IMG/VR virus record: IMGVR_UViG_3300037088_001224
Span: 1 to 27,623 of that record
Length of the DNA stretch: 27,623 bases
Direction: 5' to 3' (one strand)
From: a virus
Shown here: piece after piece, positions 21,814-27,623 of the stretch
Layout: every line of letters begins with the position of its first letter
Numbering within the stretch: position 1 is the stretch's first letter
Translations under genes and position numbers: made by a program
The notes under the pieces: generated by a model
What the model was told of the DNA's origin: nothing
Database searches by the model: none
What the model saw: only the letters and a program-made list of their open reading frames with translations

Positions 21814-22211
21814 GAGATCACCCCCGTAGGCAATACGATATCGACGCCGGGTTGCAACCAATTCACGTGCTGATCTTTGTTCGCATCCACAGGACAAGGC
21901 GTAATGCGATAGATAAACTTCTTTGAGTCGAAGCGTTGAGTAATTTCAATCCGCGCTTTTCTTAGATGGCTACCAACATTTATGCGCGTCGCCGAGACAG
22001 TACAGCTATATGTGTTAACAGGATCCCCGATACTCCAGCCGATATCGGATATCTTGAAGTTTTCATAATAAGGCCATTGAACCTTTAAGTCTTCGACCAC
22101 CACTTTACAATGAGATATTGCGGCTTTTCTGCTCCTATCGGTCGTCCTTTTTTCGGTCTCCTTAGAGACATTCCCCAGGTGCATGTCTACCTTATCCACA
22201 TACTTTTTCAT
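21810..22211 (-). CDS. Small phage protein coupled to the baseplate hub
   Basis: 133 residues, starting at ATG 22211 behind GGAGGGCG. The N-terminal half is basic and helical (KETEKRTTDRSRKAAISHCK). The C-terminal half is beta-rich and ends VNWLQPGVDIVLPTGVIS. The ATGA overlap with the hub gene suggests a tail or baseplate accessory protein, but there is no family match that I can name. Confidence 0.65.
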   Translation of the reverse strand: MKKYVDKVDMHLGNVSKETEKRTTDRSRKAAISHCKVVVEDLKVQWPYYENFKISDIGWSIGDPVNTYSCTVSATRINVGSHLRKARIEITQRFDSKKFIYRITPCPVDANKDQHVNWLQPGVDIVLPTGVIS

Positions 22212-22262
22212 TATTGCGCCCTCCTGATTTGTTATCTTTTTTAATTTTAGGTAAAGACTTAA

Positions 22263-22454
22263 TCATTTCTTCCCGCGTGCATTTTGCCCGTTCAGTGATA
22301 ATTTCTCACTTATCTCTTCCAACATATAAAGACCCGCAAGCGTAATAGTCTCTATAAGATCAGGTTCGTACTTAAATTTTTTATAATATTTTCCCGCCTT
22401 CTTGAATGCCCGACGCATTATCGTATTTTTCTTCTGAGAATTTATTTTAGCCAT
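22263..22454 (-). CDS. Small basic hypothetical protein
   Basis: 63 residues from ATG 22454, chosen for the AAAAAAGGAG 6-7 bases upstream; the frame extends back to a TTG overlapping the previous stop, but that has no ribosome site. It is highly basic in front (KINSQKKNTIMRRAFKKAGK) with a C-terminal helix. It could bind nucleic acid. Not recognised. Confidence 0.6.
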   Translation of the reverse strand: MAKINSQKKNTIMRRAFKKAGKYYKKFKYEPDLIETITLAGLYMLEEISEKLSLNGQNARGKK

Positions 22455-22498
22455 GTTGATTTCTCCTTTTTTAAAATCATTATCCAACTTTTCGATCG

Positions 22499-22987
22499 TC
22501 AATATTTCGTATCTTCATCATCGGGTAACTGCTCCATAAGCTTTTGACGGTTGGCTCGCGCCCGTTCATCTGCCGAAGCCTGTCTCATCTCCAAGGTGAC
22601 TCTTTTTGCTCGCTCATCCCAGCTTTCGCCGGTGAGGGAAGAAGCAAAATTAAGATCCCCGCTAAAACCGATTTCACCTTTTTCCGTCCAACCCTCAAAC
22701 CTTTGGTATGCGAGTTTGATTGCCGCCACATTTTTGTCTTTAATCGCCTCAAAAAGCTTATGATCAGTAAAGGCCAAAAACCGGGCGTACTTTTTGCGCC
22801 TGATCTCCAGCGCCTCTTTTTCGATTTGGTCAAGTTCGTCAACAGTAAAAACCTGATATAAATATTGACTTTTTTTATACTTACATATCCGAGTTGCCAG
22901 CGTCGAACGATTGACAAACTCATGATCAGGATTGGCAAGGTATTCAACGATTTTTACTCGAGCTGCTTTTTTTGCATTTTTAGCCAT
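22499..22987 (-). CDS. Terminase small subunit-like HTH protein (phBC6A51 type)
   Basis: 162 residues. ARVKIVEYLANPDHEFVNRS followed by TLATRICKYKKSQYLYQVFT is an N-terminal HTH of the phBC6A51-like family. AIKDKNVAAIKLAYQRFEGW matches the helix that precedes the C-terminal part of phage small terminases. The tail is charged and disordered. It would bind packaging-site DNA if a partner large subunit existed, but none is next to it in this window. Confidence 0.75.
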   Translation of the reverse strand: MAKNAKKAARVKIVEYLANPDHEFVNRSTLATRICKYKKSQYLYQVFTVDELDQIEKEALEIRRKKYARFLAFTDHKLFEAIKDKNVAAIKLAYQRFEGWTEKGEIGFSGDLNFASSLTGESWDERAKRVTLEMRQASADERARANRQKLMEQLPDDEDTKY

Positions 22988-23065
22988 TTTTTGTCCCCAT
23001 TTTGTAATGAAAACTACTCTGCATTTTTAAAAGTCTGTGTCGCTGCATCAAAGCGAAGTTTAATC

Positions 23066-23605
23066 CTACTGTAATAATTTTGTTTTATTCACAAATCCGA
23101 TTTCCACAATTGCCGGCTCAACTTCATGCCCCGTTCTGAAATTCTCCATTTCATGCGTTCCTGGCAAATATTTAGGATGCTTCCCTTCTCGCGCGGAAAT
23201 AACTTCATAAAGTCTTTCAAACTCTTTTTGCTTCCATTTTTGCTCACTATTTTCCATCATACAGAGTTGAGGCCAGCCGCCCATAACCTGAATTACCGAA
23301 TGAATTACCGGATCATCAAATTTAACACTCTGATAATTTCCGATCCGCGCCACGGAGTTTAATACTTCCAACCAAGCTTCAGTCGCTTTGTTTGCCGCTT
23401 TACCGCAAAGAACTTCGCGGAAGTCTGCTGGTTTCGGAAAAAATCTATTTGAATAAATAATCTCTTTAAATGCCGCTTCGCATTGTTCATCCGTAAACGG
23501 CTCAAGGACTTTCCAGTATAAATCTTTCATCATATTTGACAATGGCCGGTCGTATATTTCACAAAGTATGGTCATATACTCTTTGTATTTAATTTCATTC
23601 TTCAT
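23066..23605 (-). CDS. Phage replisome organiser/helicase-loader-like protein
   Basis: 179 residues from ATG 23605, which overlaps the upstream stop by ATGA. YKEYMTILCEIYDRPLSNMM, then YWKVLEPFTDEQCEAAFKEI and FFPKPADFREVL make the helical N-terminal module often seen in proteins encoded just after phage replication initiators; the phrase 'RFFPKPADFRE' is typical. AWLEVLNSVARIGNYQSVKF follows. It probably helps to load the host replicative helicase, judged by family resemblance and position. Confidence 0.7.
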   Translation of the reverse strand: MKNEIKYKEYMTILCEIYDRPLSNMMKDLYWKVLEPFTDEQCEAAFKEIIYSNRFFPKPADFREVLCGKAANKATEAWLEVLNSVARIGNYQSVKFDDPVIHSVIQVMGGWPQLCMMENSEQKWKQKEFERLYEVISAREGKHPKYLPGTHEMENFRTGHEVEPAIVEIGFVNKTKLLQ

Positions 23606-24351
23606 ACTGGCGGACTCCACGTATTAAAAGATTCTATGTTTTGGATTGTCTTATCCGAAACTTTACCGGCTAATGGATGTAATTCAGTTTCTTCATCAAG
23701 CCATCGCTTGTCATTTAACCATGTTGCAGGCGAAGGTATGTATTTCCCTTTTTCCTTTAGCCACTCTTCGGTTGTTTTTGATTTATCTATTGAGAATATT
23801 ATTATTTGTAAAAGTTGTTCATCCGGATTAATTTTTAGAAATGCTTTTTCTGCTTTAGGTCTTGCCTTCTTTTTTGGGTAGTGTTGCCAAAATGCGTGAA
23901 ACGCACTTTCCTTTTCCTTTTCCTTTTCCTTTTCCTTTTCCCTTTCCCTTTCCTGTGATCTCGGTTGTTTCCCCGTTGTTTCTCGGCCATTTCCCTTTTG
24001 CTTCACAGGTGGTGCCGGGTATCGGTTAGGCGATAACGCTTCCTTCCCTGTTATTCTCTGGTGACTGGTAAAAGTAGGTATTAAACCGTAATATTTACCA
24101 TCAACTTCATACTTCATAATAAATTTGGTTTCTAATAAAAGATTTAAAGTTTCTTCCATATCAAAATTAATAAATGGTAAAATATCAAGTTTGATCTGCC
24201 GGGGCTTCCACTCAAATCGACCCGACTTGTCACAAAGAGTCAAAATTTCAGCATAAACCAACATTGGGTATTTTCCATGGTGTTTATTTTCTAATTCCTG
24301 CAAATCTTCATGTCTGAAAAATTCCGGTTTAATTGTCCTTATTCTCGCCAT
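23602..24351 (-). CDS. Phage replication initiation protein
   Basis: 249 residues. MARIRTIKPEFFRHEDLQEL, VYAEILTLCDKSGRFEWKPR and IKLDILPF form the winged-helix N-terminus of phage replisome organisers. FHAFWQHYPKKKARPKAEKA, then KGKYIPSPATWLNDKRWLDE is the characteristic C-terminal module of the same proteins, which bind the origin and recruit the helicase. The two parts are joined by a linker of alternating Glu and Lys/Arg (about 132-147), encoded by a hexamer repeat. The start follows the MuF gene stop in the operon by 15 bases. The next gene overlaps by ATGA. Confidence 0.85.
   Translation of the reverse strand: MARIRTIKPEFFRHEDLQELENKHHGKYPMLVYAEILTLCDKSGRFEWKPRQIKLDILPFINFDMEETLNLLLETKFIMKYEVDGKYYGLIPTFTSHQRITGKEALSPNRYPAPPVKQKGNGRETTGKQPRSQEREREKEKEKEKEKESAFHAFWQHYPKKKARPKAEKAFLKINPDEQLLQIIIFSIDKSKTTEEWLKEKGKYIPSPATWLNDKRWLDEETELHPLAGKVSDKTIQNIESFNTWSPPV
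23906..23953. repeat. Hexanucleotide tandem repeat in the replication gene
   Basis: About eight tandem copies of TTTTCC with CTTTCC variants at both ends. On the minus strand the unit is two codons (GAA AAG), so changes in copy number keep the frame and only lengthen or shorten the charged linker. Confidence 0.9.
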
Positions 24352-24366
24352 TGTATCTCCCGCTGT

Positions 24367-25281
24367 TTATAACAGTTGTGCGTATTTAAGAATCTTTTGG
24401 ACATTGATAATTCCCTCACCTCTACATCGGTAATTTATCTCAATTCCAGGATGCGTTTGCGGCATTTCATCATCGCGTTTTACCCACTTTTCCTTATTCT
24501 CATCATAAATTACAGTGGGATCATCCCAGCGGCATAAACGCCCTTCCATCATGTAGTGGTTCCCGTGCGCCTTATTTCCCTCCGGATATTTCCCGCCAGG
24601 CTTACCAACCACCCGCTGATCCTTGACGGTGCGCCACTTATATGTTTCTATTCCTATGGACTGCTGCCTTGCCTGGTTGATATTACCCACAAGCTTATTC
24701 GTCTGGTCCCGCGCAATCACACGCGCACGGTTTCTTGAAACTTTGCTCACTGCCTGAATATGATCAAGAAGGCTTCGGCCCTCCGGAAGAGGTTTTCCCA
24801 CATAATTATCCGCGACGGCCTTCGCAACTTCACCCATGTAGTCTCGCGGAATGGACTTTATCAAGCCAGCAGCTTCCAAACTAGATCCCTGTAATACCAG
24901 TTGCATTTCAGGAGTGTCTACCAGCGCCTGAATATCCACGCCCAGGGATTCCTGCAAGCCATGGAACATATTATTTCTGGTTATCTGATCCACTGTGGCC
25001 ATCCAGCGCCTAAGAATATCATCCGAAACGATATTATATTCGGTCTGCGCTTCATCAAGAACCTTTTCAATCAGGTCTGCAATTTCATAGGCCGGCGCCC
25101 CGGCTGCCACCATTTGCTTGATTCTTTCCGTTGCGGGAAACAAAACCTTTTCCCACAATTTATTCATCCGGTTGAGCAGCTCGCGCTCACCACGGGTTTT
25201 TGGTGGGCCCATTTTCAATCTTTTTGCCCGTATGCTTCGGCGCATCCGTCTCAAGGATTGTTCAGATATGATTAAAGGCAT
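24367..25281 (-). CDS. Phage head morphogenesis protein, MuF/SPP1 gp7 family
   Basis: 304 residues. The N-terminal two thirds is helical (RRMRRSIRAKRLKMGPPKTR, then EKVLFPATERIKQMVAAGAP). The MuF domain covers about 165-300: VAKAVADNYVGKPLPEGRSL, RARVIARDQTNKLVGNINQA, ETYKWRTVKDQRV, an H-N-x-x-MEGRLCRW step, then HPGIEINYRCRGEGII. MuF proteins are minor head proteins that link portal and capsid. Here it stands between an HTH gene and a replication gene, an abnormal place for a head gene. The 207-residue protein at 18420 is a paralogue. Confidence 0.88.
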   Translation of the reverse strand: MPLIISEQSLRRMRRSIRAKRLKMGPPKTRGERELLNRMNKLWEKVLFPATERIKQMVAAGAPAYEIADLIEKVLDEAQTEYNIVSDDILRRWMATVDQITRNNMFHGLQESLGVDIQALVDTPEMQLVLQGSSLEAAGLIKSIPRDYMGEVAKAVADNYVGKPLPEGRSLLDHIQAVSKVSRNRARVIARDQTNKLVGNINQARQQSIGIETYKWRTVKDQRVVGKPGGKYPEGNKAHGNHYMMEGRLCRWDDPTVIYDENKEKWVKRDDEMPQTHPGIEINYRCRGEGIINVQKILKYAQLL

Positions 25282-25363
25282 GGCATTCCCTTACCGTCAC
25301 CTGACGTTTGAAAAAAATCTTCCTCTCGATGTCCTCTCTTGTCATTGTTTCTGGGTTGGTCAT
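25262..25363 (-). CDS. Small coupled ORF, 33 residues
   Basis: MTNPETMTREDIERKIFFKR then QVTVRECHAFNHI. Its ATG overlaps the stop of the HTH gene (ATGA) and its stop lies 20 bases inside the MuF gene. Coupling at both ends suggests that it is translated. No function is recognised. Confidence 0.4.
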   Translation of the reverse strand: MTNPETMTREDIERKIFFKRQVTVRECHAFNHI

Positions 25364-25614
25364 TGCGCGGCCTCACTCTTTTGTTTGCGCCCAGGAACAA
25401 CCGCACTTCTTTTTTCAAGCCATTTTACAAATTCAGCCACGGGATAAACAATTTTGCGCCCGCAGCGAATCCTTCCTTCCGGGCCCTTACCCGCGCTATC
25501 TAAATTGGCCAGGTATTTTTCGGAGATTAATCCGCCCGTAAATTTACCCGCTTCCGTCCGCGCCACAAAAGCACAGGGCCATTTCGCTGATAATTCTGAA
25601 AATAAATTTTCCAT
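25360..25614 (-). CDS. Excisionase/AlpA-like HTH protein
   Basis: 84 residues from ATG 25614. The frame extends upstream, but that part crosses AT-rich control DNA and reads as hydrophobic nonsense. GGLISEKYLANLDSAGKGPE, GRIRCGRKIVYPVAEFVKWL has the helix-helix-wing pattern of small excisionase-like regulators ('IRxGRKxxYpxxxFxxWL'). It is probably the first gene of the leftward replication operon and a candidate for binding the CCGAC repeats just upstream. Confidence 0.65.
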   Translation of the reverse strand: MENLFSELSAKWPCAFVARTEAGKFTGGLISEKYLANLDSAGKGPEGRIRCGRKIVYPVAEFVKWLEKRSAVVPGRKQKSEAAQ

Positions 25615-25889
25615 AAAAACCCCCAAAAGATTTTGTTTCCTTTTAGGGGTTATAATTTCACATAAGATAATAGATGTCCCAGCTACATGTATTTTTAGTC
25701 GGTGTTGTCTAAAAAAAATTAAATAGTTGAATATATTGCAGAATAATACTTTAAAACCGACTAAATAAATGGAAGGCACCGACAACTTTATCGATAATAT
25801 TTTAATGGCTTATTTTATTTATATATCCGGAACCACAAATGAATTAAATAGGAAAAATCGACTATTCAAGAAATTGAAGAATAAAAATT
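25615..25889. promoter_or_regulatory. AT-rich control region with CCGAC repeats
   Basis: No gene is supported here. CCGACTAAA occurs inverted at 25694-25702 (minus) and 25757-25765 (plus), and CACCGACAAC at 25777-25786 (plus) matches the minus-strand ACAACACCGAC near 25700-25709. The DNA between them is nearly all A/T. This looks like an operator/promoter array in front of the HTH-led operon. Confidence 0.5.
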
Positions 25890-26918
25890 TTATTTCTGGT
25901 TATGATTTGAAAATATTTTTACGCCGATTTTATATAGCCTTTGATAATTAGTTCTCTTGATGCCATTGTCTTTGACAATTATTTGGAGTAACTGGCCAAT
26001 AAAATCACGCTTCTCTTGTCCGGGATTTAAAGTAAATAATTTTTTACTATTTAAATGTTTGCTTTTTATATAGTCATAGTTAGTATGATTTGTTTTTAAC
26101 TCATTTTTCGCTTGATCCTTCAATTTACTTTCTATATCAAGCCCCCCAAATCCAACTTCCTTTATTTTCTGATAGAGACTTGTCACTTCTCGCCAAACTA
26201 ACTTTACGATAGCTTCTTCTTCCCCTGGTTTTTGTTGCTTATGTTTTTTTATGGGTTCGGTTTCTTGCACTGCCTCGTTTTTCTTCCTGGATTGAATATT
26301 CCTCCAGTTGAGAAGTGCTTCCGGTAACAGCTCGGCCCTTGCAGGAGTAGCGGCAAACCATTCGAGGGCCTCACGGGGACAAAGCATAACGTTCGCAAGA
26401 GATCTACCTATCTCTGGGAATAATCTATATTTCCCCATTAGGTCACTGTTTGTCTTACCGTTTTTTTTAATGTGTGTCATGCCTGATAGAATATTTCGCC
26501 CTCTTCGGAAAAATGACTCTTTTCCTTGTGCTGCCTCCCAAAGAGCAATACGGACTTTTTCCTCTTCAGGATAGACATCATTAAAAAAATATGGTCCCAT
26601 AGTTTTATTCGAGGAAGCACGCGCCGGCGCCGGGTTCTTTTTTTCAGCATCTACATATTCATTTACCTTATGAAATACTAATATTTCCACAAAACAAGGT
26701 ATATCCATAACGGACTTGTCGAACCATCCCCTCCAATACTCACTCCCCGAAGAATCTGCATAGCTATTTTTAAATATTTCATTGCTTGAATAACGATGAC
26801 AGACAAGATTATTTTTGAATATCGATAAGACGCACGTTAGTCGCTCCTCTTTGCTCTTTTCGCATATTGCTGAAAAATCGATATCGATGCTGACTTTGTC
26901 CTTTTTTGGCAGTTCCAT
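25890..26918 (-). CDS. Hypothetical protein
   Basis: 342 residues, not recognised. It starts MELPKKDKVSIDIDFSAICE. Middle region: FNDVYPEEEKVRIALWEAAQ, a Lys-rich stretch, and PREALEWFAATPARAELLPE. A charged linker (KKHKQQKPGEEEAI) leads to a C-terminal basic helical domain. No membrane helices or catalytic motif are seen, and the domain layout would fit a DNA-associated phage protein. It lies between a toxin-antitoxin pair and the control region. Confidence 0.65.
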   Translation of the reverse strand: MELPKKDKVSIDIDFSAICEKSKEERLTCVLSIFKNNLVCHRYSSNEIFKNSYADSSGSEYWRGWFDKSVMDIPCFVEILVFHKVNEYVDAEKKNPAPARASSNKTMGPYFFNDVYPEEEKVRIALWEAAQGKESFFRRGRNILSGMTHIKKNGKTNSDLMGKYRLFPEIGRSLANVMLCPREALEWFAATPARAELLPEALLNWRNIQSRKKNEAVQETEPIKKHKQQKPGEEEAIVKLVWREVTSLYQKIKEVGFGGLDIESKLKDQAKNELKTNHTNYDYIKSKHLNSKKLFTLNPGQEKRDFIGQLLQIIVKDNGIKRTNYQRLYKIGVKIFSNHNQK

Positions 26919-27022
26919 TACTCCCGCCCCCTTTGCGGCCCCTGCTTATTATCGGGGGAAAGCGGCCAGGGTTTGCCGCCGTTCAACGCGGTTAATTACT
27001 CCGCGCCTATCCCCTTAATTTT

Positions 27023-27376
27023 TTATAAAAACACCTTATAACTGATATTTAATGCTTTCCCCAGGCGCTTTGCCATTTCTTTGCCGATGGGCCGCTTGCC
27101 GTTTTCCATCTCGCTGATATGGCGCTGCGGGATTCCGGTCATATCGGAAAGCTGAATCTGCGTCAAACCTTCCCGGTATCTTGCGCCGGCTAGCGACTTG
27201 CCGATTAGCTGTTCTTCGGAACATTCGGGGTAAGCCTCACGCCAGGGGATAGCATCGGACGTATCCAAGAATCCCAGGGGCTTCAAGGTTTCAATGGCCC
27301 GCGCCATGTTCACGATAGGGCCGATGAATTTAAGCTCAATTGTTTCAGTATGGTGCTTTTTCGTGTGTGCCTGCAT
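27023..27376 (-). CDS. XRE-type antitoxin (HigA-like)
   Basis: 117 residues from ATG 27376 behind GAGGTGAT. The C-terminal HTH is a classic Cro/C1 fold: KSLAGARYREGLTQIQLSDM, then TGIPQRHISEMENGKRPIGK and MAKRLGKALNI. An N-terminal extension of about 55 residues probably binds the toxin. The start lies 32 bases inside the toxin gene, so the two are co-translated in toxin-first order, as in higBA. It would neutralise the toxin and repress the promoter. Confidence 0.88.
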   Translation of the reverse strand: MQAHTKKHHTETIELKFIGPIVNMARAIETLKPLGFLDTSDAIPWREAYPECSEEQLIGKSLAGARYREGLTQIQLSDMTGIPQRHISEMENGKRPIGKEMAKRLGKALNISYKVFL

Positions 27377-27623
27377 ATATCACCTCAATCAGTTTTATCT
27401 CTTTGTCCATAACCTCCCATATCGCCACGTAGGTAGGACGGCCCTTTTTCAAGTGGCAATGATAGCGGTTATCTGACAAGGCGCTGAAATTCGGCCAGTC
27501 GCCCCGGATAGGCCCGTTTACTTCCATATCCCTTTCCAAGGTTATGAGAAGATTCTGAACTTTCTCCGGTAATTTCCTGACCTGTTTATTCAGCGTTCTT
27601 TTTTCTGTGACCGTCCATGTCAT
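27345..27623 (-). CDS. RelE/HigB-like type II toxin
   Basis: 92 residues. ATG is the last codon of the window (27623-27621), so the gene is complete but its promoter lies outside. KQVRKLPEKVQNLLITLERD, GPIRGDWPNFSAL, NRYHCHLKKGRPTYVAIWEV and the ending IEVIYAGTHEKAPY fit the ParE/RelE fold of small ribosome-dependent RNases. It is followed in overlap by an XRE antitoxin gene, which supports a type II toxin-antitoxin pair. Confidence 0.88.
   Translation of the reverse strand: MTWTVTEKRTLNKQVRKLPEKVQNLLITLERDMEVNGPIRGDWPNFSALSDNRYHCHLKKGRPTYVAIWEVMDKEIKLIEVIYAGTHEKAPY

Noticed and set aside
25769-25951. Plus-strand ORF of 60 residues
   Set aside because: It lies in AT-rich control DNA, overlaps the end of the 342-residue gene on the other strand, and has no Shine-Dalgarno or known domain.

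Overview
The window (about 44% GC by eye) is bacterial chromosome with mobile DNA laid over it. A methionine-cycle locus lies at the left edge. A compact phage-derived integrative element is inserted beside tRNA-Ala, and a second, mosaic prophage-like region follows tRNA-Leu. Neither the sequence nor the gene content fixes the organism. The SAM-II type riboswitch on metK, the in-frame 'VIPAQAGI' palindromic repeats and the general protein style suggest a Gram-negative anaerobe of the Desulfobacterota/Syntrophus kind, but this is a low-confidence inference.

Left edge (1-4200, all genes leftward). metK is preceded by a promoter, a SAM-II-like aptamer and an intrinsic terminator. A second copy of the aptamer and terminator follows metK and leads a 270-residue zinc-binding protein. 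The last ~25 residues of that protein are read out of frame from a leftover metK 3' end. Beyond metK lie an unknown 232-residue protein whose stop codon sits in an attC-like sequence, a DUF488 protein, and a gene-free stretch with iteron-like repeats.

Element 1 (about 4180-16540, all genes leftward). In transcription order from the right it carries a P4-type tyrosine integrase, two unknown genes, an AlpA-like regulator, a cluster of micro-ORFs, a helical protein, a membrane-anchored S49 peptidase, an SF3/D5 helicase, a truncated BRO-N protein, a zinc/TOPRIM primase, small and large terminase subunits and a MerR/Xis-like HTH protein. Many genes overlap by ATGA. It has replication and packaging enzymes but no portal, capsid or tail gene, so it resembles a phage satellite or a strongly reduced prophage.

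Middle (16540-20900). Divergent tRNA-Ala(GGC) and tRNA-Leu(CAA) are followed by rightward cargo: a zinc-ribbon/TM protein with an Ivy-like C-terminus, an 18-codon ORF, and a membrane-anchored MuF-domain protein. Next is a leftward three-gene operon ending in a HExxH metalloprotease, with a structured leader. A ribbon-helix-helix gene with its own palindromic operator closes this part.

Region 2 (20880-27623, leftward). It holds a toxin-antitoxin pair, an unknown 342-residue protein, an HTH/excisionase-like protein, a MuF head protein, a replication initiator and a likely helicase-loader partner, a phBC6A51-like small terminase, two small phage proteins and a baseplate-hub-like protein. Large terminase, portal and capsid genes are missing here too, so this looks like a mosaic or decayed prophage.
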